Source: Neoscytalidium dimidiatum (Eukaryota > Ascomycota > Dothideomycetes > Botryosphaeriales > Botryosphaeriaceae). Taken from it: a DNA stretch of 64,000 nucleotides. Positions 1 to 11,548 of this stretch are shown here, piece by piece. Below the pieces are notes generated by a model. It searched no databases, had not been told where the DNA came from, and saw only the letters and a program-made list of their open reading frames with translations. A program made the position numbers and the translations under genes. Where the stretch lies: positions 868,001-932,000 of the forward strand of contig CM074701.1 in assembly GCA_037367355.1 (NCBI GenBank). Direction: 5' to 3'. How positions within the stretch are numbered: the first letter of the stretch is position 1; the number at the start of each line of letters is the position of its first letter.

Positions 1-3000
1 CAAACCTGCAGCTCAGCGGTGGCAGGCGGTGATCGGCATCCATGGCGGTTGCATCGCGAGAAGCCCGTCATCACCTCAGGGCTTGCGGTCCGCCCGGAGT
101 CCTGCAGCCCTCCCCGACCGCAACTGCGTGCCCGGGGCTCGACTGCGCCTGGCCACGCGCCCCCCTCCTGCGCACGCAACGCAACCGCTCTCCGCATCGC
201 GCTGCACTGCGCTGCCTGCGCACCGCCCGCCTCGCCCGGGCCTGGCCTGACCGCGCCCGCCGCCCGCTGCTGGCTGAAAAGCGCGCGCGCCCGCTGTTCA
301 GCCTGATGCTGCTTCTCCATCGCCGGTCCTGAGGCCAGAGCCCAGCGGCCAGAGCCCAGAGCCCAGAGCCCAGAGCCCAGCGGCGCTCCGCCGGAACGGC
401 GCTCTCCAGTCTGCCGCGAGGATGGGGCCGCAAGGGGCATGTCACGCGCGCTTGCGTTGCCTGACACTAGAGCTCCAGCGCCCAGTTGCTTCAAGGTAAG
501 TTCTGGTCTAGCCCCGCTTGGAGAGCCAGAGCCTTTGTGTGCCGCGTTGCTAACCAAAGCCGCCCATTCCTTGGACTCAACACGCGTCCAGAACGCAAAT
601 GAGGGGCCTTCGATATGCAAGCTTTCTCCGCCGCCCCTCTGTGATTGCACGCGCTGCGCCAGCCCCGTTGCGGATTTGCGGGGTAGCAGCTGCGGATTCT
701 CCATGGCCGTTTGGCGAGCAGGGTGCCATATTACCAGCTGTCGTGAGATTAATTGCTCTCTTCCGGATTGGCCGCTGCGTTCCACCTGCCCTCCGCGCCC
801 TCGCCCTCGCCTTCGCTGCGGCCCCAGCCTGCCGAACCCTCAAACGCAAAAATCTCTCTGTCCACCGTTTCGGGTCCGTATATTTTTTTTTCCCTTGGGA
901 TGCCGCGGCTCCCATAAGCATAAGTGGCGCCACTAAGGCTGCAGCTCCAGTTCCCAGCCTCTGGTAAATGCGACGCTTGCTGTGTCCACGCTCACCAGCT
1001 TCAATGCAACTTCGAGAACAGGAAATCAGATTCCCAGCTCGCATGCTCGTCTTGCGTTTGATATTCCGGCCAAGTGGAGATCGTGCTCGTCGCGCCCCAA
1101 TTATCCCGTGCCAATGCCCTCCCAATTGGACTTCTGATCAGCTCAGAGACCCGGTTTTTCTGTCTCTTCACATGCGTGGTTTTCTTTTTCTTTTTTCTTT
1201 TGTCCCCTCGCACCTCCCTGCTAGTGCGAGGCGGAAGACTCGGAAGATTTCCCGAATCTTAGACCATGCCTCGAAGTGGCGTCAGCGCATGTACTTTCTA
1301 CCGGCTCTGTATACTCGTCGCCTTCCAAGTTCAGGTGTGGTCGGAGATTGTTGAGCGCGTGCTAACCTGCATGTGTAGGTAGCCCGCGATCGCCGTTGTA
1401 TAATGGGTCGTATTTACCTATAGCTCGGGTCCGCTAGCATGAATCGGGGCTCAGCACCTGAGCCCGATCGATTTCAGGGACCCTCCCGCATTTCGTCGTG
1501 TCATGGCGCTACTGCGAGTGAAGAATCGAATATGCTAACCGAGCGTTGGGCTCTCCGGCACAATATGGCTCCCGTCCGGTGAACACAGGCCCCATCCCGA
1601 ATGTTGCTCTATGCTCTCGTCTTCTCAGGGAGCATGCGAGGTCCTCTTTCATCGCTACGTCACACCCTGGCTAATACCGGGCCCCCCTTCAAGATGATCC
1701 CGGAATTATGTCGACGGTTGAAACAAAGGAATCGTCAATGAGGTGCGAGGAAACAGGTCAGGTTTTGAGTGATCGAATCGACCGCGCGATTTTCGGGTGG
1801 GTCGTGAGATGCGAAGAAAACAGGAGATAGTCCATGCCGGTGGTCGCCAGATGCTCTGGATCGGGAGCTGATTTTCCGAGACATGCAGGTTGACCCATCA
1901 GGGTGCTGCTGCGACGCAACTGTGGCATGGCGAGATGTGCTGATGCTGAGTATGCAATGGTCGAACCAGCGTAAAATCCCTCTCAAAAAAATTTTGTCGG
2001 CCGGATCCTCTACACAACAGCTCCTAAGGACCACGCAAGGCTTTTGAGAGGTGAGACGACGCGGGCCGGTCCGTGAGATGACAGACATTAACAACTCCAA
2101 CAATATCTGTGCCAGGTTCTCATCACACAAATGCCTCAACAGAAACTTCGGAACGGATTCAAGAGCCTACTTGTACTGGCCAGCGGTTGCGTCGTGCTCG
2201 CATTTTGGGAATGCGTTGCATTTTCTCCTTGCGCGAACTCGGTATTTTTCTCGTATAATGCACCAGATATCGATGACTTCAGTGTATTTCTCGACGACCA
2301 AATCGGCCGCATTGCGAGACCCTTTTCTTTATTTTCTCAGTGGGCTAATCTACTGGATAAAAGTGCTCAGAATCCAAGTTCATAACCAGAAGAGGTTGAA
2401 GACTGCTTTTATTGTGTGCGGATATTGGCTTTGTTTTATTGCCGCTTTGAATTTGCGTGATCGCTTGCCGATTCCAACGGAGACGATTACACAAGCAGCA
2501 AACTGCTCTCTTAGACGCAGCAGGGAAATTCAGACCTATGGTACGGCTCCCAAGAACGAACGGTGATGATATTTCCTGCAACGACGAGAGTGTGTTTGAA
2601 GGAGTCTGCTACGATTCCATCTAATCAATTGCTTCATCTTCCCAAGCGAGTCGTCCCAGCCCTCTATCGTGCGAAAAACTGGACTGATCGTCCAGGGCAA
2701 AACTTCAAGGTACTAGGACGGTCAATCGCAGTTAGGTCATCAATCGTGACGGCCAGTGTTCCACCATCAGCCTTCGGAAAATGCCATACTCTGCCCGCAC
2801 TTCCATTGGTCGAAATAAGCATTTACAATATCGCACATCTCCGCAATACTGGCAGCGTGCAGCATCGACGATCCTGCTCGCCCCGCAATAGTAGTTCTGG
2901 GGACAGGGTCCAGCGTCAATGCACATTGCTGATCTGACTCCGCAGTTTACTAAGCCGCTCTGAACCGTCCAGTCCCATGCGTTCCGGCGGGAGCAGAACG

Positions 3001-4168
3001 ATGCTCATGTGGATGGAAAATCCCATGGATGCCGGCACACGGTTCAGTGAGAAGTAGAATCAGTATCAGGTCCGTCGCATCATTATTGAGAACTCCAGGT
3101 GTTTCGCAGCGCGGGCGGGAACGACGTCAAACGCGGTCTCCTGTCAAAGGTTAGGTGATCAAATACGCTCGTACGTCATTTGCTGAGCTCTCGTCTTCAG
3201 CTTCACTTTCCCCTCATAGCCCAAGGAAGAGCCCTGCAAGGGCTGTGCAGAGCACGGCGGAACTATACCGTGTACGAACACGTGCAAGGCAAGGGAGAGA
3301 GATGGAAAATTGGTCCAGGTCAAGTATAGCGCGAAGAGAATTGTCAGGGATGCGGTCGTCGGGGAGGAGCAGGCAACAGCGAACCCAAGTAGAAGCGGGA
3401 AGCGTGTGGCCCAGTAGCGCGACTCTCTGCTGCAGGTGACTTCACGAGCCACAGAACCAAGCATCACGGCTCCTCGGCAGGCGCAGGGCTGCGGGCTGGC
3501 GGCCTTAGGCTAGAAGGTAGCGCGTCGATGATCGACAGAGCTGGGCCGGCCATAGCAACGCCCTGCCGTCACCGGGCACAGGGTCCTGCCGGGTCGCTGG
3601 GGGAGCTGCTGTTGTGCTGCTGCGCGCCGGTACGTGTCGCGTGTGTGGCTGGACCGCGTTTGACGTTGGTCGGAAATGGGCCCATGGTTGACGGCGATGG
3701 CAGCTGTGAGTGGAGGACGGCAGGGCGCGGAAAGCTCACGCGCGATGAGTGGTGGTGACACCCTTGCGCGTTGCTCTCCTCTTACTCGAGAGGGCGTTGC
3801 TCGAGCGACGTGCTGGGTGAAAATCACTCGAGGGCAGATACATAAGAACACGCTCGCAGACCCAGCGAAACGCATCGCCATCACTCTGCTCGTGAAGCGT
3901 AGAAGTCTACGGCATCATCATTCTCGCATTATCCTCTTAGTCCGTCGCACGCGCCAACAAAGGGCAGTCTAGAGTCGGGGGAGCGGAATCCGCGGCGGCT
4001 TTCGCACTACGTCATCGCTCAGACGTCATTGGTACCATCAGCACAAAAACGCTCTGCCCATTCATCGCTCCATCGCCAGTCTCGCCATAATCCACTGATC
4101 TCCATCAGCACGAGCCGCAATCCCCCTCGACCGCAAATCCGCCCGTGCAGCCGCGCACATTCACGAAA
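1..4168. other. Gene-poor stretch, no supported gene
   Basis: I find no reading frame that looks like a conserved protein. The first 480 bases are GC-rich, with a short tandem repeat at 337-383. A pyrimidine-rich tract lies around 1180-1210. An 84-codon frame at 2131-2385 (+) has a hydrophobic start that could pass for a signal anchor, but nothing else supports it. The last few hundred bases must include the promoter of the MARVEL gene beginning at 4169. Confidence 0.6.
337..383. repeat. Short tandem repeat, 7-bp unit AGAGCCC
   Basis: Four uninterrupted copies of AGAGCCC run from 351 to 378, preceded by one copy that carries a seven-base interruption. The tract lies in GC-rich DNA with no gene around it. 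Confidence 0.85.
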
Positions 4169-4787
4169 ATGGCATCCAAGGCCCTTCACACTGCCTTTAG
4201 AGGGCTCGAAGTATGCAGGGTTCCGTCTGCCCAGAAGAAGCAAGCCGCTGACCCGCAGTGTTTGTAGTTCCTCTGGGCGCTGCTCATCATGGCCCTCATC
4301 GGCAGCATGATTGCATCCTCGAGCGCCGGCGACCCGAGCATTGTGAACTACAGCATGTTCGTCGCCGTGTTTTCTATGCTAAGTTTGTTTTACCTTATTC
4401 CGGCCACGCTGAGAGAGGGTCTCGGCGCCCCCGTCGTCATGATCACGCTCGACGTGCTCAACGTCATCTTCTACTTCTGCGGTGCTGTCGCACTGGCTGC
4501 GTATCTTGGTGTTCACAGCTGCAGCAACGACGTGCGTTCCCATTCAGTTGCCGCAAATCCACAGCTGCTGACTGGTCTGGCAGGACTACATGCGCAACAA
4601 CGTCGTGACGAACGGCTCTCCGAACAGGGAGAAGCGCTGCCGGGAAGCCCAGGCCTCCACTGCCTTCCTGTGGTTTGGCTTCGCGTGCTTCGTTGCGACC
4701 GCCTTCTTCTCGTGGCAACAGCGCCGCGGAGGGGTCAACATGCACCCCGGCATTCGTCGTGGTACTCCATCCATGAGCCAAGTTTAA
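4169..4787 (+). CDS. NCE102: Nce102-like MARVEL-domain membrane protein
   Basis: Three exons (4169-4210, 4268-4531, 4584-4787) encode 169 residues with four hydrophobic segments, the MARVEL layout. The core INxxNYSMF-like stretch is read here as IVNYSMFVAVFSM. The cysteine pair HSC...KRCREAQA in the second half, followed by a last membrane helix, matches yeast Nce102/Fhn1. In yeast these proteins sit in eisosomes (MCC domains) of the plasma membrane, act in sphingolipid sensing and were first linked to non-classical export. Both introns keep phase 0, with donors GTATGC and GTGCGT and acceptors TTTGTAG and GGCAG. The start was chosen because ATGGCATCC supplies the hydrophilic first 14 residues and splices in frame into the first helix. 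Without splicing the frame is broken by a TAG at the first acceptor. Family assignment is strong; the exact cell role is inferred. Confidence 0.85.
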
Positions 4788-5990
4788 CTGCAAACGAGAC
4801 GTCACTGTGGAGCAGCATGAGGTCCGTTCGTGAAACATCGAAGCAGCCGGGCATCCGTCGTATTGAAAAATCGAAGCATTTGCGCGGGTGCAGATCCAAA
4901 TCGACTGTAGGCGAACCTCACGGACGGACGATTCGACTGCCACTGGTGCCAATTTGGTGGCTGAGATGCTCCATGACCAATTCACGTCCCGAAATCCCGC
5001 GGATGGATCAGCGGTATCGACAAGTAGGGCATCGGGCCGACGAGGAAAAACAGGTGGTTACAGAGCCGCATTCTTGTAAATCATGACGATATTACGCGCA
5101 ACGATGTACGACTGGGCGGCACACAGAGATTTGGACTTCTTGATGGAAATAGGCTGGTATAATTGGGGTTGGCACGAGCACGGTTCTAGATACAGACAAT
5201 TGCGGCTTTTGGAAATGATTGTTGTGCAGTTTTGACTCGCAGTCCGCTTTTGTTTCGCGCCGATGTTCCGGTCCGGCGTATCCGCTGATGAGCTTCTCCG
5301 TCTTTTCTGCGCCTTCACCAACCCCTTCCCCTCCTTCCGCACGATCTGCCTTCTGTCCTTGTTTCCAGCCAATCACAGCCCATCCGGGGCTTGCTCTTCT
5401 TCTTCCCATTGCCTTATCCTTCGTGACTGCTTTACACGCGCAGATTGCCCGAATCAGCACAGCTCACCGCCTTGAGATTTTGCCTCTTCTCAGCATCTTA
5501 CGTCTTTTCCAACGTGTTCTTCTCGGTCATTTCAGCTCGGCATTTCCAGTCCCATCCCAACCTTCGGCATCACATCACCCTACACCAAGGCCCAGCACCC
5601 ACCGGGCCAATCCATCCCCAGGCAGCGTCCACACGTGCCAAGCCCCAGCCCTTACCCGCGCCCAGAAAGTTTCTCTCCTTAGGCTTTTTGGACCTCTTTG
5701 CATCAACCTGTTCAAGGGCTAAACATCCGTATGTCCTCACCCAGCTTCCGCCACCCTCACCAAGTGAATTGACAAGTTCAGCCAGGATCACAACAAAAAC
5801 CGGGCTGAACCTCTCTCACCGTAAACAAAAATCAAAGACACCCTCACCGCCACTTCCCTCCCTCACCTCTTTTCACCCTTCAAGCCTCTCACCCAGCAAC
5901 ACGAAAAAAAAGTAATTTACCACTTCGAACCCGCCAAAAAAAGAAAAGAAAAGAAAAAAAGGGGGGAAGAAAAACAAGAACAACAAAACC
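4788..5990. other. Intergenic region with CT-rich promoter and purine-rich leader
   Basis: From about 5250 to 5900 the plus strand is strongly pyrimidine-rich (C/T blocks). From about 5903 to 5985 it switches to an A/G-rich leader, with runs of A and of AAAAG, just before the ATG at 5991. This is the usual look of a well-used filamentous-fungal promoter and 5' leader. I see no gene in it. Confidence 0.5.
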
Positions 5991-6704
5991 ATGCCCAGCC
6001 CCCCAATCTCACCCACCTCGCTCTCGCCCTCCAGCAAGATGGCCAGCCTGGCCAGCATCCTGCACCAATCCACGTCCACCGGCCCGGCAGTCGGCAGCAG
6101 CAACCACCCCCCCAACAGCTCCTCCACGCAACCCACCTCCTCGAAATCCACCCCGGCCCCGCCCACCTTCCAGCACAACCAGACCTCCCCGCCGCCGCCG
6201 CCGCCGCCGCCGCCGCCCCCCCGCCTGCACCCGCTGTCGCCCACCACGGTCCAGCGCGCCGCCCACACCGCCGTCCAGGACCTGCCGTTCTACCACCAGC
6301 TGGAGCAGGTGCAGCGCGTGCGCGAGGGCAAGTTCCCGGGCGCGAGCGTCGGCGGCGGGGCGGACGCGGCGCTGCGCTGGGCGGAGGCGGCGGCGGCCGT
6401 CGGTGGCGAGGAGGCATCGTCGGGCGAGGCGCGCGGGTCGCCGTCGACCGCGGGCGGCGCCGGCGCCGGCGCCGGGGACGCGCCGGGCGTGTTCGAGCGG
6501 CAGATCGAGGAGGTGGAGAGCGCGAAGGAGGCGTTGCGGAAGGCGGGCGGCGGGTTCGTGGTCGGCGGCCCCGTGCAGTGGCAGCAGGGGCAGCTGGGGG
6601 AGGCGCAGCTCAAGGTGCAGGTGCAGGGGGATGGGAGGGCGAAGGTGCGGATGATGGGGCAGGCGGAGGAGGCGGATAGGGATGAGGCCGTTGCGAGGGG
6701 GTGA
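5991..6704 (+). CDS. Proline/alanine-rich hypothetical protein
   Basis: One uninterrupted frame of 237 codons, with the ATG directly after an A-rich leader. I do not recognise the family. Residues 1-65 are rich in Ser, Thr and Pro. A run of 12 prolines (CCG repeats, 6189-6217) follows at about residues 66-77. After that comes a short conserved-looking stretch, roughly residues 84-116, with a TVQRAAHTAV...DLPFYHQLEQV pattern that looks helical. The rest is Ala/Gly-rich with a second helical, charged patch (FERQIEEVESAKEALRKAGG, about residues 164-183). No signal peptide or membrane segment is seen. The very high third-position GC and the clean leader argue for a real gene; function unknown. 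Confidence 0.6.
   Translation: MPSPPISPTSLSPSSKMASLASILHQSTSTGPAVGSSNHPPNSSSTQPTSSKSTPAPPTFQHNQTSPPPPPPPPPPPRLHPLSPTTVQRAAHTAVQDLPFYHQLEQVQRVREGKFPGASVGGGADAALRWAEAAAAVGGEEASSGEARGSPSTAGGAGAGAGDAPGVFERQIEEVESAKEALRKAGGGFVVGGPVQWQQGQLGEAQLKVQVQGDGRAKVRMMGQAEEADRDEAVARG
6189..6217 (+). repeat. CCG triplet run coding for polyproline
   Basis: An essentially perfect CCG microsatellite inside the frame starting at 5991. It is likely to vary in length between strains. Confidence 0.85.
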
Positions 6705-7757
6705 GCGTAGTGGGGGTGTGGATGAGTGGGTTGGTGGCGTAATGGTGGGATGGGGGTGGCGGGAAAGGATGGTGGTGCATGGAAGAGGGCGGGCTCGTCT
6801 GAGGGGTCTCGGGGTGGTCTGGTTGCTGCTTTCTACTGTTGCTTTGCGGGGTTGGATAAAAGGGACGGTTTGAGGGAACGGTAGGGTCTGCAGAGGTTTG
6901 CTCTCTCCGAGATTTCGCCTGCGGGAAGGTCTTACTTATGGCCCTTCTCGTCCGCCCGAGGCTCTTGAAGGACAGGAGTTGTTGCCGTGGAGTCCGAAGT
7001 ATGGACTAGACACGGAACGAGTCCGAATAATGTCCATCCTGCGCCAGGGAGAGCAGAGCAGAGGAAATTGAATTCAGTAGGGTTTATTCTAGAGGGTTTG
7101 CTCAATGGATTCGACGTCAAGGAGGGATTGCCGGTCATTTAACGGAGAGAAACAAAAAAGATCTGAGTCTTTGTGGGATCGGGTGGGAAATGGGTCTGGT
7201 TTCTTTATATTCTTTCCTTTTTAATACTTTGTTTCTCTAATTTCTTGTACATTTCCTTCATAATTTCGTTTCGGCTCGGGTCTGCCGTTGTTGCGCGCGG
7301 CAAGTGTAATATAGAAGCAATTGATCTCAGGAAAGTTCGGACAAGCAAGAGCTCAGGCTGACAGTAAGCTGCACAGAAGAAGTTTGAACGTTTTCGCCGA
7401 AAATGTTGAGCTTCTCTACGGGAAATTTTCCTACATAGTTTGACATCCTCTCCTCTCCACATGCTCGCAGAGGTAATTGACTTACAGTGGGTAACTGATG
7501 TATCTCCGGTTTTGATAATCTTGTTATCCGTAAACGTCATGCCGGTCAGTATGCCGGTGAATCGTGAATCTGAGAGTAATGTTAACGAGCATATCCAGCT
7601 ATTCAGAACTCCCCACAGCCTCCTTGCCATTCACAATGTAAACAAAAGCAGACCTGACGCAGGTGCCACTTGCAGCGAGGCGATTATTGCCTCCATGCTG
7701 ATCTAAATTTCGTTCTTAACTCTGAGATACTGTTCCTCCTTCGCATCAACCGCCATC
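6705..7757. other. Intergenic, nothing recognised
   Basis: G-rich just after the stop of the upstream gene, then AT-richer. No conserved frame on either strand. The end probably holds the former promoter of the first BTB copy. Confidence 0.5.
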
Positions 7758-8700
7758 ATGCCTTCAAACTCCGTACTCAGGAAATCAATCGCGTTCCACA
7801 TGTTCATGTCGAGGTAATAAACTTTCTTCTTCTTGATCAAACAGAGCACTAAAGTCTGTGCTCCAGACTCTTCAACTCTAAACTCTATTTAGACCTGGAA
7901 ATACGTTGCAACAACGGACAGACCGTCTTTCCGGTTCAAAAATATGTTTTTTTGCATGCCGAGCGTCGTCTTAGCCAACGCGTGTAACCCAGAATGTTGT
8001 TTCAAGGCAAGTACACTGTACATCACAACCATAATGAATAGTAGCTGACTTTCCAGCTTAGGAAGCCGCTGATGGCATCATCGACCTCATAGACGACGAT
8101 CCGAGCCTTGCGGAAGCTCTCCTCTGCTACCTATATTTCCACGAGTATCCCAAGCCGGCCGATGAAGTTCTTTTGTACCACGCCAGAGTGTACGCCATGG
8201 GCGAGTTCTATCAAGTCAAGGGTCTCAAGGATTTAGCTAAAGAGCATTCGAAAGCTTTCGTCGTTGATCATTTTACCTCAAAGACACAAGACAGATCGTT
8301 CCTCCCCGCGGTCGAGATTGTCTATAGCATAACGCCGGCCAGCAACCGGGGTCTTCGTGGCATCGTCGCCAACATTGCAAGATATTCTTTCCAAGCTTTC
8401 AAGGATGAAAAAGACTTTGAAGAGCTATCACAGAAGATCAGGATATTTGCTCTGGAGGTCGCTAGGGCTTTTCAAGGTATAGAAAGCAGCTTCTTATGTC
8501 GTGTATACTATGTGGAAATGAGCTTTGAGATACCTTGAGTTGCTGGAAAAGATTCTGACTTCAGGTGTCCACACTGCCGGAATTTTTGCCCAAAGATCTG
8601 TGGGAGAAGAATCGAGTGCATGAGATCTGAAAGAAGCCAGTACAAGGTGAGGGCGATGGAGGAAAAGCAACGATGGAAGATACAAAGGAACTTGCAATTT
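7758..8700 (+). pseudogene. BTB/POZ-domain gene, copy 1 (frameshifted)
   Basis: The broken product is a fungal BTB/POZ protein, a fold normally used for dimerisation or Cul3 ubiquitin-ligase adaptors. The BTB start is readable from 7896 as DLEIRCNNGQTVFPVQKYVF, the counterpart of SDLQIRLGDGSTLPAHKAIV in copy 2. It then continues in a different frame as CMPSVVLANACNPECCFK. The switch lies in a run of seven T (7947-7953); one T fewer restores the alignment. After an intron with a GC donor (about 8007-8060) comes EAADGIIDLIDDDPSLAEAL, the usual BTB third strand and helix, then the frame 8173-8538. A C-x2-C pair (CPHC, near 8567) mirrors the zinc-like C-terminus of copy 2. The beginning is uncertain. 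A single-base sequencing or assembly error in the homopolymer would make this an intact gene. Confidence 0.6.
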
Positions 8701-8888
8701 AAGCTTATCTATGTAACTTTGACTTTGACTTTTTCCGTGGCGTCATGACCGTAATGCGCTTCTGCTCACATTCACAATAGAGTATCTGCTTGCGCCAAGC
8801 TGAGCGAGACATCACCCATGGGAGATACATAAAGTTCGCTTATGCTAATAACATCATCCCTCATCACTTCTTTATCAATATCACCACC

Positions 8889-9660
8889 ATGGCTGCGGAC
8901 AGCGGGGTGGAGCCCTCATAATCGGGCGCTTTCTCGTCACGGTATCTTTACTCCGACCTCCAGATCCGCTTGGGCGATGGATCCACCCTACCGGCCCACA
9001 AAGCTATTGTGTGTACACGGAGCAAGGTCCTAGCGAATGCTTGCAACCACGAGTACGGCTTCAAGGTGGATTCAAAGCTCTGATCGTCGTCTGCAAGGCG
9101 CTCATAACCAAATATAGGAGGCCAAGGAGGCTACGATCGATCTCTCCTACGAAGACCCTGCCATGATCAAGACCTTCTTCGAGTACTTGTGCACACACTA
9201 GTACTCTTACCCCAGTAATCCAGGCTTGGTCGTCGGCGCCACGATGTACGCATTGGGCGAGTATTACCAAGTTGCCAATCTGACGAATCTGGCCAAACGC
9301 AAATTCAAGAGAGATGGCCACCTGGTGCGACGGCAAATCTATGAAGGACGAAGGCTTCCTCTCTGCGATTGAAGTGTTATACAATACGACGGCGGATAGC
9401 GATCGCAGCCTGCGAGATTTGGCGGTCAACATTGCGCGTCGATTCTATGGTACTTTGATAGATGATGAGATGTTCAAACACGTAGCACCAAAGGGGGTTT
9501 GTTCATGTTGGACTTGACTGAAGTTTTCTATGAGAAGTAAGTCAGCTCTTACGAGTGCCCAGAATGCTCGCAGATTATGCATTTAGACCTATCAGCTATT
9601 CACGGGCATCTCCAACGAGTCTATTGTATCCATTGCGGTGACTACCGGAACAAAAACATT
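8889..9660 (+). pseudogene. BTB/POZ-domain gene, copy 2 (stops and frameshift)
   Basis: A tandem paralogue of the copy just upstream, same strand, about 1.1 kb apart. From ATG 8889 the frame meets TAA at 8919-8921, then continues in the same frame into RYLYSDLQIRLGDGSTLPAHK and LANACNHEYGF, an unmistakable BTB start. A phase-0 intron (donor GTGGAT about 9066, acceptor ATATAG about 9120) leads to EAKEATIDLSYEDPAMIKTF. A TAG follows at 9199-9201, then YALGEYYQVANLTNLAKRKF, then a one-base frameshift near 9312-9314 before DEGFLSAIEVLYNTTADSDR. The tail carries a C-x2-C...C-x2-C arrangement (YECPEC at about 9550, YCIHC at about 9630) like other fungal BTB proteins of this type. Three independent lesions make decay certain enough. 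Confidence 0.8.
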
Positions 9661-10321
9661 TGGAGGTCACTGCTAGCGGAGAACTTTGTCTGAAGAGCGC
9701 TGGACAGGTCAATTGGTGCGCAATAAAGCGAGCTAGAAGGTGCAGAGAGCCTTACGCAGTAAACAATTCTGGAGTAAAAGGGTCGGAAGAGAAAGGCTGC
9801 CGTACTGTAGCAATGAGAGAACAATCATCTCGGGATCGTGTCCGTGACCTGCTTATGAACCTAGAGATCCGTAATTGTTTCCCGATCGACCTTCGCCTCA
9901 CATAAGTCTATGCGGCCAAATTATGTAAAAGCTTTTACACCTGATGCGCTTTCAGAGGACACTTTGCCAAAACCCACGTCAGCCCGTACTCGTCATGGGA
10001 TTTACTTTGATTGGTATCCATGTTATTATCGAAGGGTATGTTTGCGCCTCACCCTGCCTTTCCTGGGCTACCCTGTTGAAGGCCACATTTTTCTCCACAT
10101 AACGCCAGAAGGAAGTGCTGAACCACACGTGGCGGACAGCAGAAGGTCGTGGTATCAATAGCCCTTGCACCTGGAGAAGATTTTCGAAGAGATATGCATG
10201 AAAGCCCTGTTATAGGCACGCCCTACTGAATTAGTCCAACGATAATGTGCGCACCGTGCGTCCTGGCTTCACCGCAAAAGGAACAATGAATAGCAATTGC
10301 AACCCACCTTTGATCATCAGC
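9661..10321. other. Intergenic, nothing recognised
   Basis: Between the second BTB pseudogene and the 3' end of the phosphoserine phosphatase gene. Short open frames occur on both strands, but none resembles a protein family. Confidence 0.5.
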
Positions 10322-11080
10322 CTACCGGAGTAGCTCGTCCTGCTCCGCCTTCGACAAGCCCAGCAAGTACAGAACGTTGAGCAAGCTCTCCGAGTTGAGG
10401 CGAGCAGGCGCCTCCAACTGTACTCTCGCCTTGGCGTTGAAGGCCACGCCCAAGCCCGCGATGCCCATCATAGGGAGGTCGTTCGCGCCATCGCCGACGA
10501 CGAGGACCTGCTCGAGCAGGATGCCCTCCTTCTCCGCGATCTCGCGGACGTGCTGCCTCTTCCGCTCCGCGTGCACGATCTCGCCCGTCAACTCGCCCGT
10601 CAGCGTCTCCCCGTCCTCGCTCACGACCAGGTGATTCGCAAAGGCGTAGTCCAGCCCCAGCTGCTCGGCGAACCAGCCCGTCACGGGCGTGAACCCGCCG
10701 CTCAGCACCGCCGTCCTGTACCCCAGCCGCTTCAGCGCGCGCACCAGCTCGACGGCGCCGGGGGTGGGGGTGATCAGCCGGCGGATGCGGTCCCACACGC
10801 CGACGGGCACGCCGGCCAGCAGCGCGCAGCGCCGGCGCAGGCTCTGCTCGAAGTCGAGCTCGCCGTTCATGGCGGCGGCGGTGATGGCCGAGACCTGCGC
10901 CTCGACGCCGACGTGGCGCGCGACCTCGTCGATGACCTCCTGCCGGATCAGCGTCGAGTCCATGTCGAACACGGCCAGCCGCTTGTGCGTGCGGAACACG
11001 CTGCCGCGCTGCCAGATGGCCTCGACGTTCCACTCGCGCTCGAACCGCGAGATCGTCTCGTCGTTGCGCAGCGTCGCGAC

Positions 11081-11112
<32 letters not shown>

Positions 11113-11548
11113 TGCCCCCCGGCACCCCGAACGCGATCTCGACGACGCGCGGCCAGTGCTCGTTGTCCAGCGTGCGCGTCGTCGCGCCCGCCTCCTGGAA
11201 GCCCGGCAGCACGGTGTCGAGCGTGCGGAAGTAGTCCGTCAGGCAGCTCCGCGAGATGTACGCGCCGAAGAGGTTGTCGAGCGGGTTGGGCCCCGGCGTC
11301 GGGGGCTCGAGCGGGTACTGCGAGAGGTCGGATGTCGGCACCACGCCGCCGGCGAGGGACTCGAGGGTCGAGGGCGGCAGCGTGTCGGTCGGGCGGTGCG
11401 GCGCGGAGTCCGGGTGCGGCGGCGGCGAGCGCGGCGCGGTGCCTTTGTAGAAGAGCGTGCAGACGATGCGGGCGGGGGCGCTCGCCGTCGACGCCGTCGT
11501 TGGCGTCGTCGTCGTCGTCGCGACGGGGGCAGGTCGTGCGGCGGTCAT
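10322..11548 (-). CDS. SER2: Phosphoserine phosphatase (HAD family)
   Basis: This enzyme removes phosphate from O-phosphoserine, the last step of serine synthesis from 3-phosphoglycerate, in the cytosol. A single exon of 408 codons carries every HAD motif: FDMDSTL with nucleophile Asp195 and acid Asp197 (motif I), SGG at 283-285 (motif II), Lys330 (motif III) and VGDGANDLPM at 351-360 (motif IV). The cap region ELDFEQSLRRR at 230-240 is the SerB type. The N-terminal 180 residues are a fungal extension that includes a Pro/Thr-rich start and a run of about ten alanines (148-157) coded by GCG/GCC repeats, so the protein is longer than yeast Ser2. The gene is divergent from the dehydrogenase at 11815. 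The ATG at 11548 is the first in frame after the promoter gap. Confidence 0.93.

Noticed and set aside
439..936. 165-codon open frame (+)
   Set aside because: Ser/Pro/Cys-rich mixture without any domain. Equally long frames exist in the other frames over the same GC-rich DNA.
577..1125. 182-codon minus-strand frame
   Set aside because: Arg/Ala-rich composition typical of antisense reading of GC-rich DNA; no motif.
2131..2385. 84-codon frame with a hydrophobic N-terminus that could be a small secreted or membrane protein
   Set aside because: No family match and no supporting promoter or intron context; probably chance.
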